In this document: positions 8,683-16,720 of the stretch, one piece after another
Numbering within the stretch: position 1 is the first letter of the stretch
How the letters are laid out: each line of letters opens with the position of its first letter
Origin: Streptomyces sp. cf386
Lineage (GTDB): Bacteria; Actinomycetota; Actinomycetes; Streptomycetales; Streptomycetaceae
Assembly (NCBI RefSeq): GCF_900103585.1
Contig: NZ_FNHV01000013.1
Coordinates: 62,001 to 126,000, forward strand
Direction: 5' to 3'
Length of the DNA: 64,000 nt
Translations under genes and position numbers: made by a program
The notes under the pieces: generated by a model
Database searches by the model: none
The model's input: only the letters and a program-made list of their open reading frames with translations
What the model was told of the DNA's origin: nothing

Positions 8683-10086
8683 TCAGTCCCCGATCCGGTC
8701 GATCTGCCGCAGCCGGTTGGTGGCGTCCAGGGCCGCGACCTTGTACGACTCCGCGAGCGTCGGGTAGTTGAACACCGCGTCGACCAGATAGTCGACCGTT
8801 CCGCCGCACCCCATCACCGACTGCCCGATGTGAATGAGCTCCGTCGCCCCCGTACCGAAGCAGTGCACTCCGAGCAGCGTGCGGTCCTCGGGCGAGACCA
8901 GCAGCTTCAGCATGCCGTGGGAGTCACCGATGATCTGCCCCCGGGCCAGTTCGCGGTAGCGCGAGATGCCCACCTCGAACGGCACCCGCTCCTCGGTGAG
9001 CTGGTCCTCGGTCCGCCCCACGAAGCTGATCTCGGGGATGGTGTAGATGCCGATCGGCTGCAGGTTGTGCATCCGGCCGACGGGCTCCCCGCAGGCGTGG
9101 TACGCCGCCGACCGGCCCTGCTCCATCGAGGTCGCGGCCAGTGCCGGGAAGCCGATGACGTCGCCGACGGCGTAGATGTGCGGCACCTCGGTGCGGTAGT
9201 GCTCGTCGACCGTGATCCGACCGCGCGGGTCCGCGGTCAGCCCGGCCTTGTCCAGGTCGAGTTCGTCGGTGAGGCCCTGCCGGCCCGCCGAGTACATCAC
9301 CGCGTCGGCGGGGATCTTCTTGCCGCTCTCCAGGATGGTCAGCGTCCCGCGCGGATGCCGCTCGACCGCGGCGACGGTCTCCCCGAAGCGGAACGTCACG
9401 GCGAGGTCCCGCAGGTGGTACTTGAGCGACTCGATCACCTCGATGTCGCACATGTCGAGCATCCCGGCGCGCTTCTCCACCACGGTGATCTTGCTGCCGA
9501 GCGCGGCGAACATGCTGGCGTACTCCATGCCGATCACGCCGGCACCCACGATGACCATGGAACGCGGTACCCGCTCCAGCGCCAGGACGTTGTCCGAGTC
9601 CATGATCGTCCGCCCGTCGAACTCCACACTGCTCGGCCGCGCGGGCCGGGTGCCGGTGGCGATGACGATGTGCTCGGCGGTCAGCAGCCGCTCATGGCCG
9701 GTGACCTCGCGCAGGGCGACGGTGTGCGGGTCGACGAAGTGGCCCGTCCCGGCGTACAGGGAGACGTGGTTGCGGGACAGCTGGCTGCGAATGACGTCCA
9801 CCTCACGGCCGACCACGTGCTGGGTGCGGGCGGTCAGGTCGGCGACGGTGATGTCCTCCTTGAGCCGGTAGCTCTGCCCGTACAGATCGCGCTGGGTGAG
9901 ACCGGTCAGGTACAGCACCGCCTCGCGCAGCGTCTTGGAGGGGATGGTCCCGGTGTGGATGGAGACGCCGCCGACCATGTCGGGGCGATCGACGACGGCG
10001 ACCCGGCGGCCCAGCTTGGCCGCGGCGATGGCGGCCTTCTGGCCACCCGGTCCGGATCCGATGACGAGCATGTCGAAGTCGGGCAC
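8683..10086 (-). CDS. sthA: Soluble pyridine nucleotide transhydrogenase
   Basis: A 467-residue FAD flavoprotein of the pyridine nucleotide-disulfide oxidoreductase fold. The N-terminus has the FAD Rossmann motif GSGPGGQKAAIAAAKLG. The segment that holds a redox CxxxxC in lipoamide dehydrogenase reads GGVSIHTGTIPSKT here: both cysteines are absent and Thr replaces the second, as in SthA enzymes. A second Rossmann motif (VIVGAGVIGMEYASM) binds NAD(P)H, and the C-terminus is the dimerisation domain. It exchanges reducing equivalents between NADPH and NAD+ in the cytoplasm. The gene is a single transcription unit read leftward. Confidence 0.92.
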   Translation of the reverse strand: MPDFDMLVIGSGPGGQKAAIAAAKLGRRVAVVDRPDMVGGVSIHTGTIPSKTLREAVLYLTGLTQRDLYGQSYRLKEDITVADLTARTQHVVGREVDVIRSQLSRNHVSLYAGTGHFVDPHTVALREVTGHERLLTAEHIVIATGTRPARPSSVEFDGRTIMDSDNVLALERVPRSMVIVGAGVIGMEYASMFAALGSKITVVEKRAGMLDMCDIEVIESLKYHLRDLAVTFRFGETVAAVERHPRGTLTILESGKKIPADAVMYSAGRQGLTDELDLDKAGLTADPRGRITVDEHYRTEVPHIYAVGDVIGFPALAATSMEQGRSAAYHACGEPVGRMHNLQPIGIYTIPEISFVGRTEDQLTEERVPFEVGISRYRELARGQIIGDSHGMLKLLVSPEDRTLLGVHCFGTGATELIHIGQSVMGCGGTVDYLVDAVFNYPTLAESYKVAALDATNRLRQIDRIGD

Positions 10087-10245
10087 CCTCCGGAGTCTGA
10101 CAGCCGGAGGACCCCTTACGAAAGGGTGAGCCGGAAACCATTGCCGGTGTGAAATGTCCGGGGTGGAACGGAGTTTGCGTCAGCTCGCCGCCGAGACAGG
10201 CCCGTGCGGTTGCGGCGAACCGGCGCGATTGCGCGGGTCAGGGTC

Positions 10246-10258
10246 GATAATTGCGGGT
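10246..10258 (+). promoter_or_regulatory. Candidate -10 box for a leaderless transcript
   Basis: GATAAT at 10246-10251 resembles a housekeeping -10 element and ends only 7 bp before the ATG at 10259. There is no purine-rich ribosome site between them. Transcription would start at or next to the ATG, giving a leaderless mRNA, which is common in Streptomyces. No well-spaced -35 box is visible, so the call is tentative. Confidence 0.35.
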
Positions 10259-11380
10259 ATGGGTCATCGACTCGCCGACGCGAGCGCACCGGCCCGGCTG
10301 GCCGCCCCGGACGAGGGCATCGGCCGGGACGAACTCGCGCTCGCGACCCGCAACCACGGCCTGCCGCTCGAAGCACTGCGCTACGACGTCACCCCGCCGG
10401 GCCTGCACTACGTCCTGACCCACTACGACATCCCGTACGTCCCCGACGACACCCCCTGGCACCTGACCCTCGCCGGCCGGGTCCGCCGCCCGCTGCGTCT
10501 CGACCTGGCCGACCTGCGGACGTTCCCGCAGGTCACCACCCGGGTCACGCTGGAGTGCGCGGGCAACGGCCGCGCCCTGCTGACCCCGCGACCGGTGAGC
10601 CAGCCCTGGCTCGTCGAGGCGGTCGGCACCGCCGAGTGGACGGGCGTACCGCTGCGTCTGCTGCTGGCGGAGGCCGGAGTCGACCCCGACGCCGTCGAGG
10701 TGGTCTTCACCGGCGCCGACCACGGAGTCGAGCGCGGAGTCGAGCAGGACTACCAGCGCGCCCTCCCGCTGGACGTGGCCATCGGCAGCGAGCCCGAGGT
10801 GCTGGTCGCGTACGCGATGAACGGCGCCCCGCTGCCCCCGCAGCACGGCCGTCCGCTACGACTGGTCGTGCCCGGCTGGTACGGCATGGCGCACGTGAAG
10901 TGGCTGCGCGAGGTCACCGCCGTCGATGAGCCGTTCACGGGATTCCAGCAGGCCGTGGCCTACCGGCTGCGGCAGCACCGTGAGGACGAGGGCGAGCCGG
11001 TCACCCGCATCGCCCCTCGCGCCCTGCTCGTCCCACCCGGCTTCCCCGACTTCATGTCCCGGGCGCGGGTGGTCCGGCCCGGCCCGGTCGCTCTGGAGGG
11101 GCGTGCCTGGTCCGGGCGGGCGCCGGTGACGCGCGTCGAGGTCAGCACGGACGCGGGGCGTACCTGGCGGGAGGCCGAGCCGGCGCCGGACGCCGGTCAC
11201 CGGTGGGCCTGGCGCCGCTGGCGGTACGAGTGGACGGCGGCCCCGGGCGACCATGTGCTGAGCGCACGGGCCACCGACGCCGACGGGCACACACAGCCAC
11301 TGGAGCAGCCCTGGAACCGCGGGGGCTTCGCCAACAACCTCGTGCAGCGGGTGCCGGTGCTGTGTGCGGACGAGGAGTGA
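10259..11380 (+). CDS. Sulfite oxidase-family molybdopterin enzyme
   Basis: A 373-residue soluble enzyme of the sulfite oxidase family. The Moco domain comes first, with the conserved ligand cysteine in VTLECAGNGR (Cys100), the motif GADHGVERGVEQDYQRALP, and the GRPLRLVVPGWYGMAHVKWL segment. A C-terminal Mo-co dimerisation (Ig-like) domain covers about residues 255-373 (VEVSTDAGRTWREAE). There is no heme domain and no Tat signal, so it probably acts in the cytoplasm with an unknown electron acceptor. An upstream in-frame start at 10154 would add 35 poorly conserved-looking residues. I prefer the ATG with the close -10 box. Confidence 0.85.
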   Translation: MGHRLADASAPARLAAPDEGIGRDELALATRNHGLPLEALRYDVTPPGLHYVLTHYDIPYVPDDTPWHLTLAGRVRRPLRLDLADLRTFPQVTTRVTLECAGNGRALLTPRPVSQPWLVEAVGTAEWTGVPLRLLLAEAGVDPDAVEVVFTGADHGVERGVEQDYQRALPLDVAIGSEPEVLVAYAMNGAPLPPQHGRPLRLVVPGWYGMAHVKWLREVTAVDEPFTGFQQAVAYRLRQHREDEGEPVTRIAPRALLVPPGFPDFMSRARVVRPGPVALEGRAWSGRAPVTRVEVSTDAGRTWREAEPAPDAGHRWAWRRWRYEWTAAPGDHVLSARATDADGHTQPLEQPWNRGGFANNLVQRVPVLCADEE

Positions 11381-11409
11381 GTCCGCGGCCAGGGCGCGGC
11401 GAGCGCGAA

Positions 11410-11448
11410 GGGCCGCCCCGGGTGTCGGCTCGTACCCGGGGGCGGCCC
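11410..11448. terminator. Bidirectional hairpin terminator
   Basis: GGGCCGCCCCGGGT at 11410-11423 pairs with ACCCGGGGGCGGCCC at 11434-11448 around a 10-base loop. It sits between two converging genes (stops at 11380 and 11468), so it can end transcripts from both. It lacks a T-run, as most Streptomyces terminators do. Confidence 0.7.
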
Positions 11449-11467
11449 GCGCGGATCGTGGCAGGCC

Positions 11468-11677
11468 CTAGGGCAGCAGCTTGTCGAGGGCGGACGGACC
11501 CTCGGCCTCCAGCTTCCGCTTGGCCCATTCCAGGTTGCGAGGGGTGATGTCCTTGCCTGAGGCAAGCACGATGTCCTCGGGTGACACTTCGGTGCCGGTG
11601 CGGGCGTGGAGCAGGGCGTCCGGGGTGGTGCGGTCCTCGGACGGCCCGGATGTTTCGGGCTGGGACGTCGGCATCAT
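11468..11677 (-). CDS. Small conserved hypothetical protein (69 aa)
   Basis: A 69-residue hydrophilic protein. The N-terminal third is Ser/Thr/Pro-rich and probably disordered. The rest (LLHARTGTEVSPEDIVLASG, then DITPRNLEWAKRKLEAEGP) looks like a short helical domain. The coding bias is clear and the start ATG-ATG is preceded by GGAGCAGAG. I do not recognise a function. It stands alone, convergent with the sulfite-oxidase-family gene. Confidence 0.6.
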   Translation of the reverse strand: MMPTSQPETSGPSEDRTTPDALLHARTGTEVSPEDIVLASGKDITPRNLEWAKRKLEAEGPSALDKLLP

Positions 11678-11806
11678 CTCTGCTCCTCAAAGGATCCGGA
11701 TGACTTCTTCGGGCCCGGTGCGGTCATCGGGTCTGCTATCACCATTCAACGCCTGAGCGGACCCTGCATCCGGAGGCGCCGAAACCCCGCCCCGTCCCGC
11801 ACCGCG

Positions 11807-13015
11807 TCAGCCCTCGAAGGACGTGAGCGTGAGCGTGATCCCCGTCGGCGCCGTGTCCTGGATGTACGACGCGAAGTCGGCCACGTCGTCGAAGGCGAAG
11901 CCGTACGCCTTGCCGTCCTCGGTGACCGTGTGCATCGCCTTGGCGTAGTGGTTGGTCAGGTCGGTCCGGTAGAAGGTGGCGGGGTCGGTCGTGGGCTGGG
12001 CGGGATGGCTGAGCAGCGTCGAGCGGTTGAATCCGGCGCCCAGCACGGCGGCGACGGGGCCGGTGGTGCCGTCGTTGGGGGCGGCGAGAGTGCCGTCACA
12101 GAACAGCACGTCCCGGGTCGACGGCTTGGCGAAGGACACCTGGGCGGGCCCGTCGAAGGTGAACCGGTCACCGCGCACCCGGCCCGTGAACGTACCCGCG
12201 TTGGTGGTGACCGTGAGGTCCCGCCCGGTGTACGTGCCCCACACCTCGTCGATGTACGGGGCGAGGTAGTCCTTGGCGAACAGACCGGCGTCCAGGCCGT
12301 GCCCCGGGGCGATGACACGCGTGTCGTCCACGACGAGCGGCGCGAACTCCTCCACCTGCCGGACCGCGGCGAACGCGGCCGCGCGCCCGCCCGCCCGCAG
12401 CGTGCCCGTCGTCTGGTCCTTGGCGCCGGTCAGCCGGATGCTCAGGGGCACGCTGAACATGTCGACCATGGTGGTGTTGCAGAACATGCCGGCGGCGTTG
12501 AAGGTGAACTCGGCACAGTCGTGCACCACCGGGTGGTTGGGGTCCGACGTCACCCAGCCCGCCGGGTACTGGAGCGCCGCGTTGCCGTTGCCGTCCGCGA
12601 CGGCCTTGAACTTGAGCTTCTGGCCGAGCGCCACATAGATCCGGCCGGACATCTGGGGGAGGGACAGCCGGGTCTCGCCGCTGCCGGCCAGGCTGATGGC
12701 GTAGTCGGTGAAGCCGTCGGGGCCGTTGTCCGCCAGGGCGATCGGCGCGAGGGCGCCGTCGGGCGTGACGCGTACCTGCCTGCCGTCCTGGTTGCCGACG
12801 ATGTAGACGTGGACGTTCGCGTTGCCGAAGGAGCCACTGTTGTTGACGATCGTCAGGGGCAGTGACGCCGCCGCGGCACGAGTGTCGCCGTCAGTGGGGG
12901 TGCCCGCGAGGGCGTACGGCGCCACGACGGCAGCGGTGGGAACGGCCACGGCCGCGCCGCCGAGAGCGAAGAGAAGCCTGCGTCGACCGAGTGGGCGCTG
13001 ATGACGGGATGTCAT
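11807..13015 (-). CDS. Secreted glycoside hydrolase family 64 beta-1,3-glucanase
   Basis: 402 residues from the ATG at 13015. The N-terminus has a Tat signal (RRRLLFALGGAAVAVPTA) ending near ALAGTP. The mature part starts with the beta-strand SLPLTIVNNSG and keeps the GH64 features: QMSGRIYVALGQKLKF, the segment HDCAEFTFN, the FCNTTMVDMFSVPLSIRL box with candidate acidic residues, and the C-terminal thaumatin-like part. GH64 enzymes cut beta-1,3-glucan (fungal wall, laminarin) and release pentasaccharides. A perfect LacI-type palindrome lies 73-96 bp upstream of the start, so the gene is probably induced by glucan breakdown products. Confidence 0.88.
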   Translation of the reverse strand: MTSRHQRPLGRRRLLFALGGAAVAVPTAAVVAPYALAGTPTDGDTRAAAASLPLTIVNNSGSFGNANVHVYIVGNQDGRQVRVTPDGALAPIALADNGPDGFTDYAISLAGSGETRLSLPQMSGRIYVALGQKLKFKAVADGNGNAALQYPAGWVTSDPNHPVVHDCAEFTFNAAGMFCNTTMVDMFSVPLSIRLTGAKDQTTGTLRAGGRAAAFAAVRQVEEFAPLVVDDTRVIAPGHGLDAGLFAKDYLAPYIDEVWGTYTGRDLTVTTNAGTFTGRVRGDRFTFDGPAQVSFAKPSTRDVLFCDGTLAAPNDGTTGPVAAVLGAGFNRSTLLSHPAQPTTDPATFYRTDLTNHYAKAMHTVTEDGKAYGFAFDDVADFASYIQDTAPTGITLTLTSFEG

Positions 13016-13087
13016 GTGGGGGGTCTCCCGGAGTGCTTGTGCGGGTGCTTGGGCCTCGGTGGGGAGGCGAAGGGCGAGCGAGCCGCC

Positions 13088-13111
13088 TGGTGTGAGAGCG
13101 CTCTCACACCA
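13088..13111. promoter_or_regulatory. Perfect 24-bp LacI-family operator
   Basis: TGGTGTGAGAGC (13088-13099) is followed directly by its exact reverse complement GCTCTCACACCA (13100-13111). The core TGAGAGCGCTCTCA has the central GC and AGCGCT of LacI/GalR-family sites and is close to the CebR-type consensus TGGGAGCGCTCCCA known in Streptomyces. Its place 73-96 bp upstream of the secreted GH64 glucanase suggests sugar-responsive repression. No LacI-type gene is nearby, so the regulator acts in trans. Confidence 0.8.
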
Positions 13112-13276
13112 CCCGTCACCGCCACCGATGGGCCCCGATGCTACGCACAGTCCCCGTGGGGGCCAACGGTTGTCGCTACGCCTCAAATGCCCCTGAGCTG
13201 CGGGAACTTGAAAGCCCACAGAATGGGCACGACTGCTTAACCCTCGTCTAAGGCTCACTTAAGTCCGGAAGGCTCC

Positions 13277-13290
13277 TGAGAGCGCTCCCT
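13277..13290. promoter_or_regulatory. Second, imperfect LacI-type site
   Basis: TGAGAGCGCTCCCT shares the centre of the perfect palindrome 190 bp away, with two mismatches between its own halves. It could be an auxiliary operator for looping at the glucanase promoter, or belong to the rightward transcript that leads into the GNAT gene. Confidence 0.35.
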
Positions 13291-13402
13291 GATGCCAAGG
13301 CGGGCTGTTCTTCAAGCGCCGAGAAAATCCGTGGACGTGTCCTGGAAAGATCACGTACGGTGTGGCTCCACGCCTTGAGACGGACGGAAGGAGGCGAGTG
13401 CC

Positions 13403-13465
13403 GTGCAGTTCACACCTTTCCAGCGCTCCCTCTCCCGTTGCCCCGGCGTGGTCCGTGAGATCTGA
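13403..13465 (+). CDS. Candidate 20-residue leader peptide
   Basis: A very short reading frame (GTG at 13403, TGA at 13463) encoding MQFTPFQRSLSRCPGVVREI. It has an excellent ribosome site, AAGGAGG at 13388-13394, 8 bases before the GTG. It lies 39 bp upstream of the GNAT gene, and a hairpin covering that gene's ribosome site follows at once. This layout (short ORF with strong RBS, then hairpin, then gene) is that of translational or transcriptional attenuation. The peptide shows no strong run of one amino acid, so the signal is unclear. It could be chance. Confidence 0.4.
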   Translation: MQFTPFQRSLSRCPGVVREI

Positions 13466-13496
13466 CCGGGAGCGCTCCAAGCAGCCTGCTTCCCGG
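13466..13496 (+). promoter_or_regulatory. Hairpin that can mask the GNAT ribosome site
   Basis: CCGGGAG at 13466-13472 can pair with TTCCCGG at 13490-13496 (one G-T pair). The right arm runs into the GGAGG at 13495-13499 that serves the GTG at 13505. It begins directly after the stop of the 20-codon leader, so a ribosome pausing at that stop would keep it open. The loop also contains GGAGCGCTCC, a LacI-like centre. Confidence 0.4.
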
Positions 13497-13504
13497 AGGA
13501 ATCC

Positions 13505-14401
13505 GTGACCGATCTGGTCATTCGCGCGCTCTCTGCGAGCGACGCCCATCTCTTCGACGCACACCCCGACCCGCTCGGCGCCCGTGAGGGGCACCGGCGG
13601 ACCCGGTTCCGCCCCGAGTGGCAGCGGGTGGCCCTGCGCGACGGCACGGTCGTCGCTCGCGGCGCCTGGTGGGGCGGCCCCGACGACGCGGAGCCCGTCA
13701 ACATCAACTGGTTCGACGTGGCCGAGGGCGAGGAGGAGGCCGGCGCCGAACTCCTGCGCTCCGCCCCCTGGCAGGTCGAACTCGAGCTCAACCTGCCCAG
13801 CGGCTGGCGGGACGATCCCGATCTGAAGGCCGCCGCCGAGGCCCGCTTCGGCGCCGCGCGGGCCGCGGGCTACGAACTCCTCGTGGAACGCTTCCTGTAC
13901 CGCTGGACCCCGGAGCTCGGCCTGCCCGAGCGCCCAGGACGCCTGCGCTTCCGCGCCGAACCGGACGACGCGGTCTTCTTCGACGCGCTGCGCCGTATCC
14001 ACTCCGCCACCTTCGACGCCCACGCACTGCGGGCAGTCCAAGAGGGCGGCCTCGACCAAGCCGCCCAGGAGGAACTCGACTTCTTCCACTGGTGCCCGTC
14101 CCCACGGGAGTGGTGGCAGCTCGCGCACACCCCGGACGGCGAACTCGCCGGCATCCACATCCCGGCGCACAACCCCTCCGGTCCGACGATCGGCTTCATC
14201 GGCGTCGTCCCGGAACAGCGCGGGCACGGCTACGCCTACGACCTCCTCGCGGAGTGCGCCCACTTCCTCGTCCAGCAGGGTGCGGAGTTCATCAGCGGAA
14301 GCACGGACCGGGGCAACTTCCCCATGGCCGCGAACTTCGCCAAAGCGGGCTTCCCCGTTGTCAAGGAACGCATCAACTTCCATGTGGCGGGCCGGGTGTA
14401 G
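13505..14401 (+). CDS. GNAT-family N-acetyltransferase
   Basis: 298 residues from the GTG at 13505, with GGAGG 5 bases upstream. The C-terminal half has the GNAT acetyl-CoA binding signature: strand TIGFIGVVPEQRGHGYAYDLLAEC (the Q/RxxGxG/A loop is QRGHGY) and the later SGSTDRGNFPMAANFAKAGF with the Asn that ends the fold. The N-terminal half is a degenerate GNAT-like repeat, as in larger two-lobed members. The acceptor substrate is unknown. The preceding leader ORF and hairpin suggest translational control. Confidence 0.8.
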   Translation: MTDLVIRALSASDAHLFDAHPDPLGAREGHRRTRFRPEWQRVALRDGTVVARGAWWGGPDDAEPVNINWFDVAEGEEEAGAELLRSAPWQVELELNLPSGWRDDPDLKAAAEARFGAARAAGYELLVERFLYRWTPELGLPERPGRLRFRAEPDDAVFFDALRRIHSATFDAHALRAVQEGGLDQAAQEELDFFHWCPSPREWWQLAHTPDGELAGIHIPAHNPSGPTIGFIGVVPEQRGHGYAYDLLAECAHFLVQQGAEFISGSTDRGNFPMAANFAKAGFPVVKERINFHVAGRV

Positions 14402-14543
14402 CGAGGCGTAGAGGCGGTCGAGCTCGGCCCTGAGGGGCGGTGGACGACAGACGGTCCGGTCCGAGAGCTGGTCCGGGCCGTTTGTCAGTGCCGGGTGGCA
14501 TGCTGGCGGACGGTGTGATCGACAGCCTGCGAGGGAGGCGAGC

Positions 14544-14870
14544 ATGGGGTCCGGCGGCGAGGTCTGGCAGGTGCGCGGCGGCGACGTGCCGGTCGGGGAG
14601 ATCCTGATCGACGAGGCCGACTTCCCCTGGCTGTCGGGCCATTTCACGCCCGGCCCGGGGTACGCCGCGATCCGTGACCTGTTCACCCGTGAACTCGCCC
14701 TGCTGGAGCGGGACCTGGAGGAGCACCGGGAGGAATGGGAGGCGGCCTACGACGAGATCCGAAGACGCGTCTCCCTGTCCTCACCGGAGGGCCCTGTCGC
14801 CGAGTTCCTGCTGCACATCGAGGGTGACCGGGCCTGGTTCCGGTGGAGCGACGAGCCGTTCGAGGACTAG
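14544..14870 (+). CDS. Hypothetical protein (108 aa)
   Basis: 108 residues starting MGSGGEVWQVRGGDVPVGEI, with a GGGAGG site 7 bases before the ATG. It is strongly acidic. A central amphipathic helix (ELALLERDLEEHREEWEAAY) may form a coiled coil, followed by a short beta part. I do not recognise a family. It ends 17 bp before the converging AraC-type gene. Confidence 0.65.
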   Translation: MGSGGEVWQVRGGDVPVGEILIDEADFPWLSGHFTPGPGYAAIRDLFTRELALLERDLEEHREEWEAAYDEIRRRVSLSSPEGPVAEFLLHIEGDRAWFRWSDEPFED

Positions 14871-14886
14871 TCGTTCGAGGACTGGC

Positions 14887-15792
14887 TCAAGGGAGGACAC
14901 CCGCGGGCGTGCGCACGGCATCGCGCAGGCGGACGGCGTCCTGGCTGGGCGCCGCGCCGAACTGGCGGCGGTACTCCCGGCTGAACTGGGACGGGTTGTC
15001 ATAGCCGACGCGTCGGCCGACCCCGGTCACGTCGCCCGGGTGGGTGGCGAGCAGCAGCCGGGCCTCCTGGAGCCTGATCTGTTTCTGGAACTGGATGGGG
15101 CTCATCGCGGTCACCGCCTGGAAGTTGCGATAGAAGGCGGAGGCGCTCATGCCGGACATCCGTGCCACGTCTTCGACCCGGAAGGGCTGCGCGTAGTGCT
15201 CGCGGATCCAGCGCACGGCTCGGGAGACGTGGGTGAGGCCGCTGTCGGCGAGGCCGAGCTGGCGAACCGTCGCCCCCTGCTCACCGGAGATGACACGCCA
15301 CAGGATCTCGCGTTTGACCAGCGGGGCGAGTACGGCCCGGTCGCGGGGCTCGTCGAGCAGGCGCAGCAGCCGCACCACCGCGTCGAGTAGCGCGTCGGGA
15401 GCGTCGCTGACGGCGATCCCGGACGGTGCGGCCCCACCGGTGCGCGGGGTGTCTCCGGGCCCGGCCCGGAGCAGCAACTCGGCGACGGCGGACGGGTCCA
15501 GGGTGAGGCCGAAGCCCAGTGCGGGGTGCTCGGAGTCGGCGTGGAGGAACTGACCGGTGACCGGGAGGTCGACCGAGGCCACCAGATACTGCCCGGGGCC
15601 GTACTCGAAGACCCGGTCGCCCAGAGCGAGCCGTTTGGCGCCCTGGGCGATGACGGCCAGCACCGTGCCGGACATCGAGGGCGCCGGGGGATCGGGCCGG
15701 TCGACCTTCGAGATGAGGACGCCGTCGATCGCGGTGGTCCAGTCGGGGCGGGCGTGCCGGGCCAGCAGCACACGGAGCTCTTCCAGTGGCAT
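14887..15792 (-). CDS. AraC-family transcriptional regulator
   Basis: 301 residues. Residues 1-190 match the AraC-type N-terminal ligand/dimerisation domain seen in regulators of oxidoreductases (MSGTVLAVIAQGAKRLALGD, then QYLVASVDLPVTGQ). The last 100 residues hold two helix-turn-helix motifs (FRVEDVARMSGMSASAFYRNF and DVTGVGRRVGYDNPSQFSREYRRQFG). It diverges from the SDR gene that starts 145 bp away. This arrangement usually means the regulator activates its neighbour in response to that enzyme's substrate. Confidence 0.88.
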   Translation of the reverse strand: MPLEELRVLLARHARPDWTTAIDGVLISKVDRPDPPAPSMSGTVLAVIAQGAKRLALGDRVFEYGPGQYLVASVDLPVTGQFLHADSEHPALGFGLTLDPSAVAELLLRAGPGDTPRTGGAAPSGIAVSDAPDALLDAVVRLLRLLDEPRDRAVLAPLVKREILWRVISGEQGATVRQLGLADSGLTHVSRAVRWIREHYAQPFRVEDVARMSGMSASAFYRNFQAVTAMSPIQFQKQIRLQEARLLLATHPGDVTGVGRRVGYDNPSQFSREYRRQFGAAPSQDAVRLRDAVRTPAGVLP

Positions 15793-15937
15793 ACGGCCAT
15801 TGCAGCACGCTTTGTGCGGTGGCCCCCGGAGGCGGGAGGATCGTGCAAGTACCGGCGACCATCGTTCTAACGTTTCCGCAGGTCACGTGGGTTGAATGGA
15901 GTCACAACACCGCTTCCGTTCACTCATAGGAGAGACC

Positions 15938-16699
15938 ATGAAGATCGCCGTTGTCACCGGCGCCAGCTCCGGCATCGGGCAGAGTGCCGCCGTCGAGATC
16001 GCCAAGCGCGGGGTCGGAGTGATCCTGACCTACGGGAACAACGCGCGTGGCGGGAAGGAGACGGTTGCCGCCATCGAGCGGGCGGGCGGCACCGCCGTGG
16101 CGCTGCCGCTGGACGTCGGTGCGAGCGACACGTTCGACGCCTTCCGCGACACCGTGGCCGGCGTGCTGCGGAACACCTGGGGGCGCGACACCTTCGACTA
16201 CCTGGTCAACAACGCGGGAATCGCGCAGACGGCCTTGATCGAGGACATGACCGAGGAGATGTTCGACCGGCTGACCCGGGTCCTGCTCAAGGGGCCGTAC
16301 TTCCTGACTCAGAAGCTGCTGCCGCTGATGGCGGACGGCGGCGCCGTCGTCAACACGAGCAGCAACTCGGCAGCGACCACCACCGGCCTGGAGCCCGGCT
16401 ACTCGGCCTACGCGACCATGAAGGGCGGCCTGGACGTACTCACCCGCTACATGGCCAAGGAGTTCAGCGGCCGCGGCATCCGGGTCAACGCGGTCTCGCC
16501 CGGCGCGACCCGCACCCGCCTCGCCGACGACGCCTTCACCCGGTTCCCGGAGGTCGTCCCGGCCCTCGCCGCGAAGACCGCGTTCGGCCGGGTCGGGGAA
16601 CCCGACGACATCGGGGCGATGATCGCCACGCTGGTCTCCGACGAGAGCCGCTGGGTCACCGCCCAGAACATCGAGGTGTCGGGCGGCTACAACCTCTAG
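15938..16699 (+). CDS. Short-chain dehydrogenase/reductase
   Basis: A 253-residue classical SDR. It has the cofactor motif TGASSGIGQ at residues 7-15, NNAG after strand 4, the catalytic Ser in NTSSNS, and Tyr158-x3-Lys162 (AYATMKGG). The C-terminus SRWVTAQNIEVSGGYNL is typical of the 3-oxoacyl-ACP reductase-like subgroup. It should reduce or oxidise a carbonyl/alcohol with NAD(P); the basic environment after strand 2 is not clear enough to choose. The ATG at 15938 has AGGAGAG 5 bases upstream. It is divergently paired with the AraC-family gene. Confidence 0.87.
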   Translation: MKIAVVTGASSGIGQSAAVEIAKRGVGVILTYGNNARGGKETVAAIERAGGTAVALPLDVGASDTFDAFRDTVAGVLRNTWGRDTFDYLVNNAGIAQTALIEDMTEEMFDRLTRVLLKGPYFLTQKLLPLMADGGAVVNTSSNSAATTTGLEPGYSAYATMKGGLDVLTRYMAKEFSGRGIRVNAVSPGATRTRLADDAFTRFPEVVPALAAKTAFGRVGEPDDIGAMIATLVSDESRWVTAQNIEVSGGYNL

Positions 16700-16720
16700 G
16701 CCCCCGTCCGCCGTCGCCGG

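Noticed and set aside
10154..10258. N-terminal extension of the sulfite-oxidase-family protein
   Set aside because: Residues are atypical and the -10 box at 10246 would lie inside it; the ATG at 10259 fits a leaderless start.
13016..13258. N-terminal extension of the GH64 glucanase
   Set aside because: It would place 81 residues before a clear Tat signal and put the operator inside the coding region.
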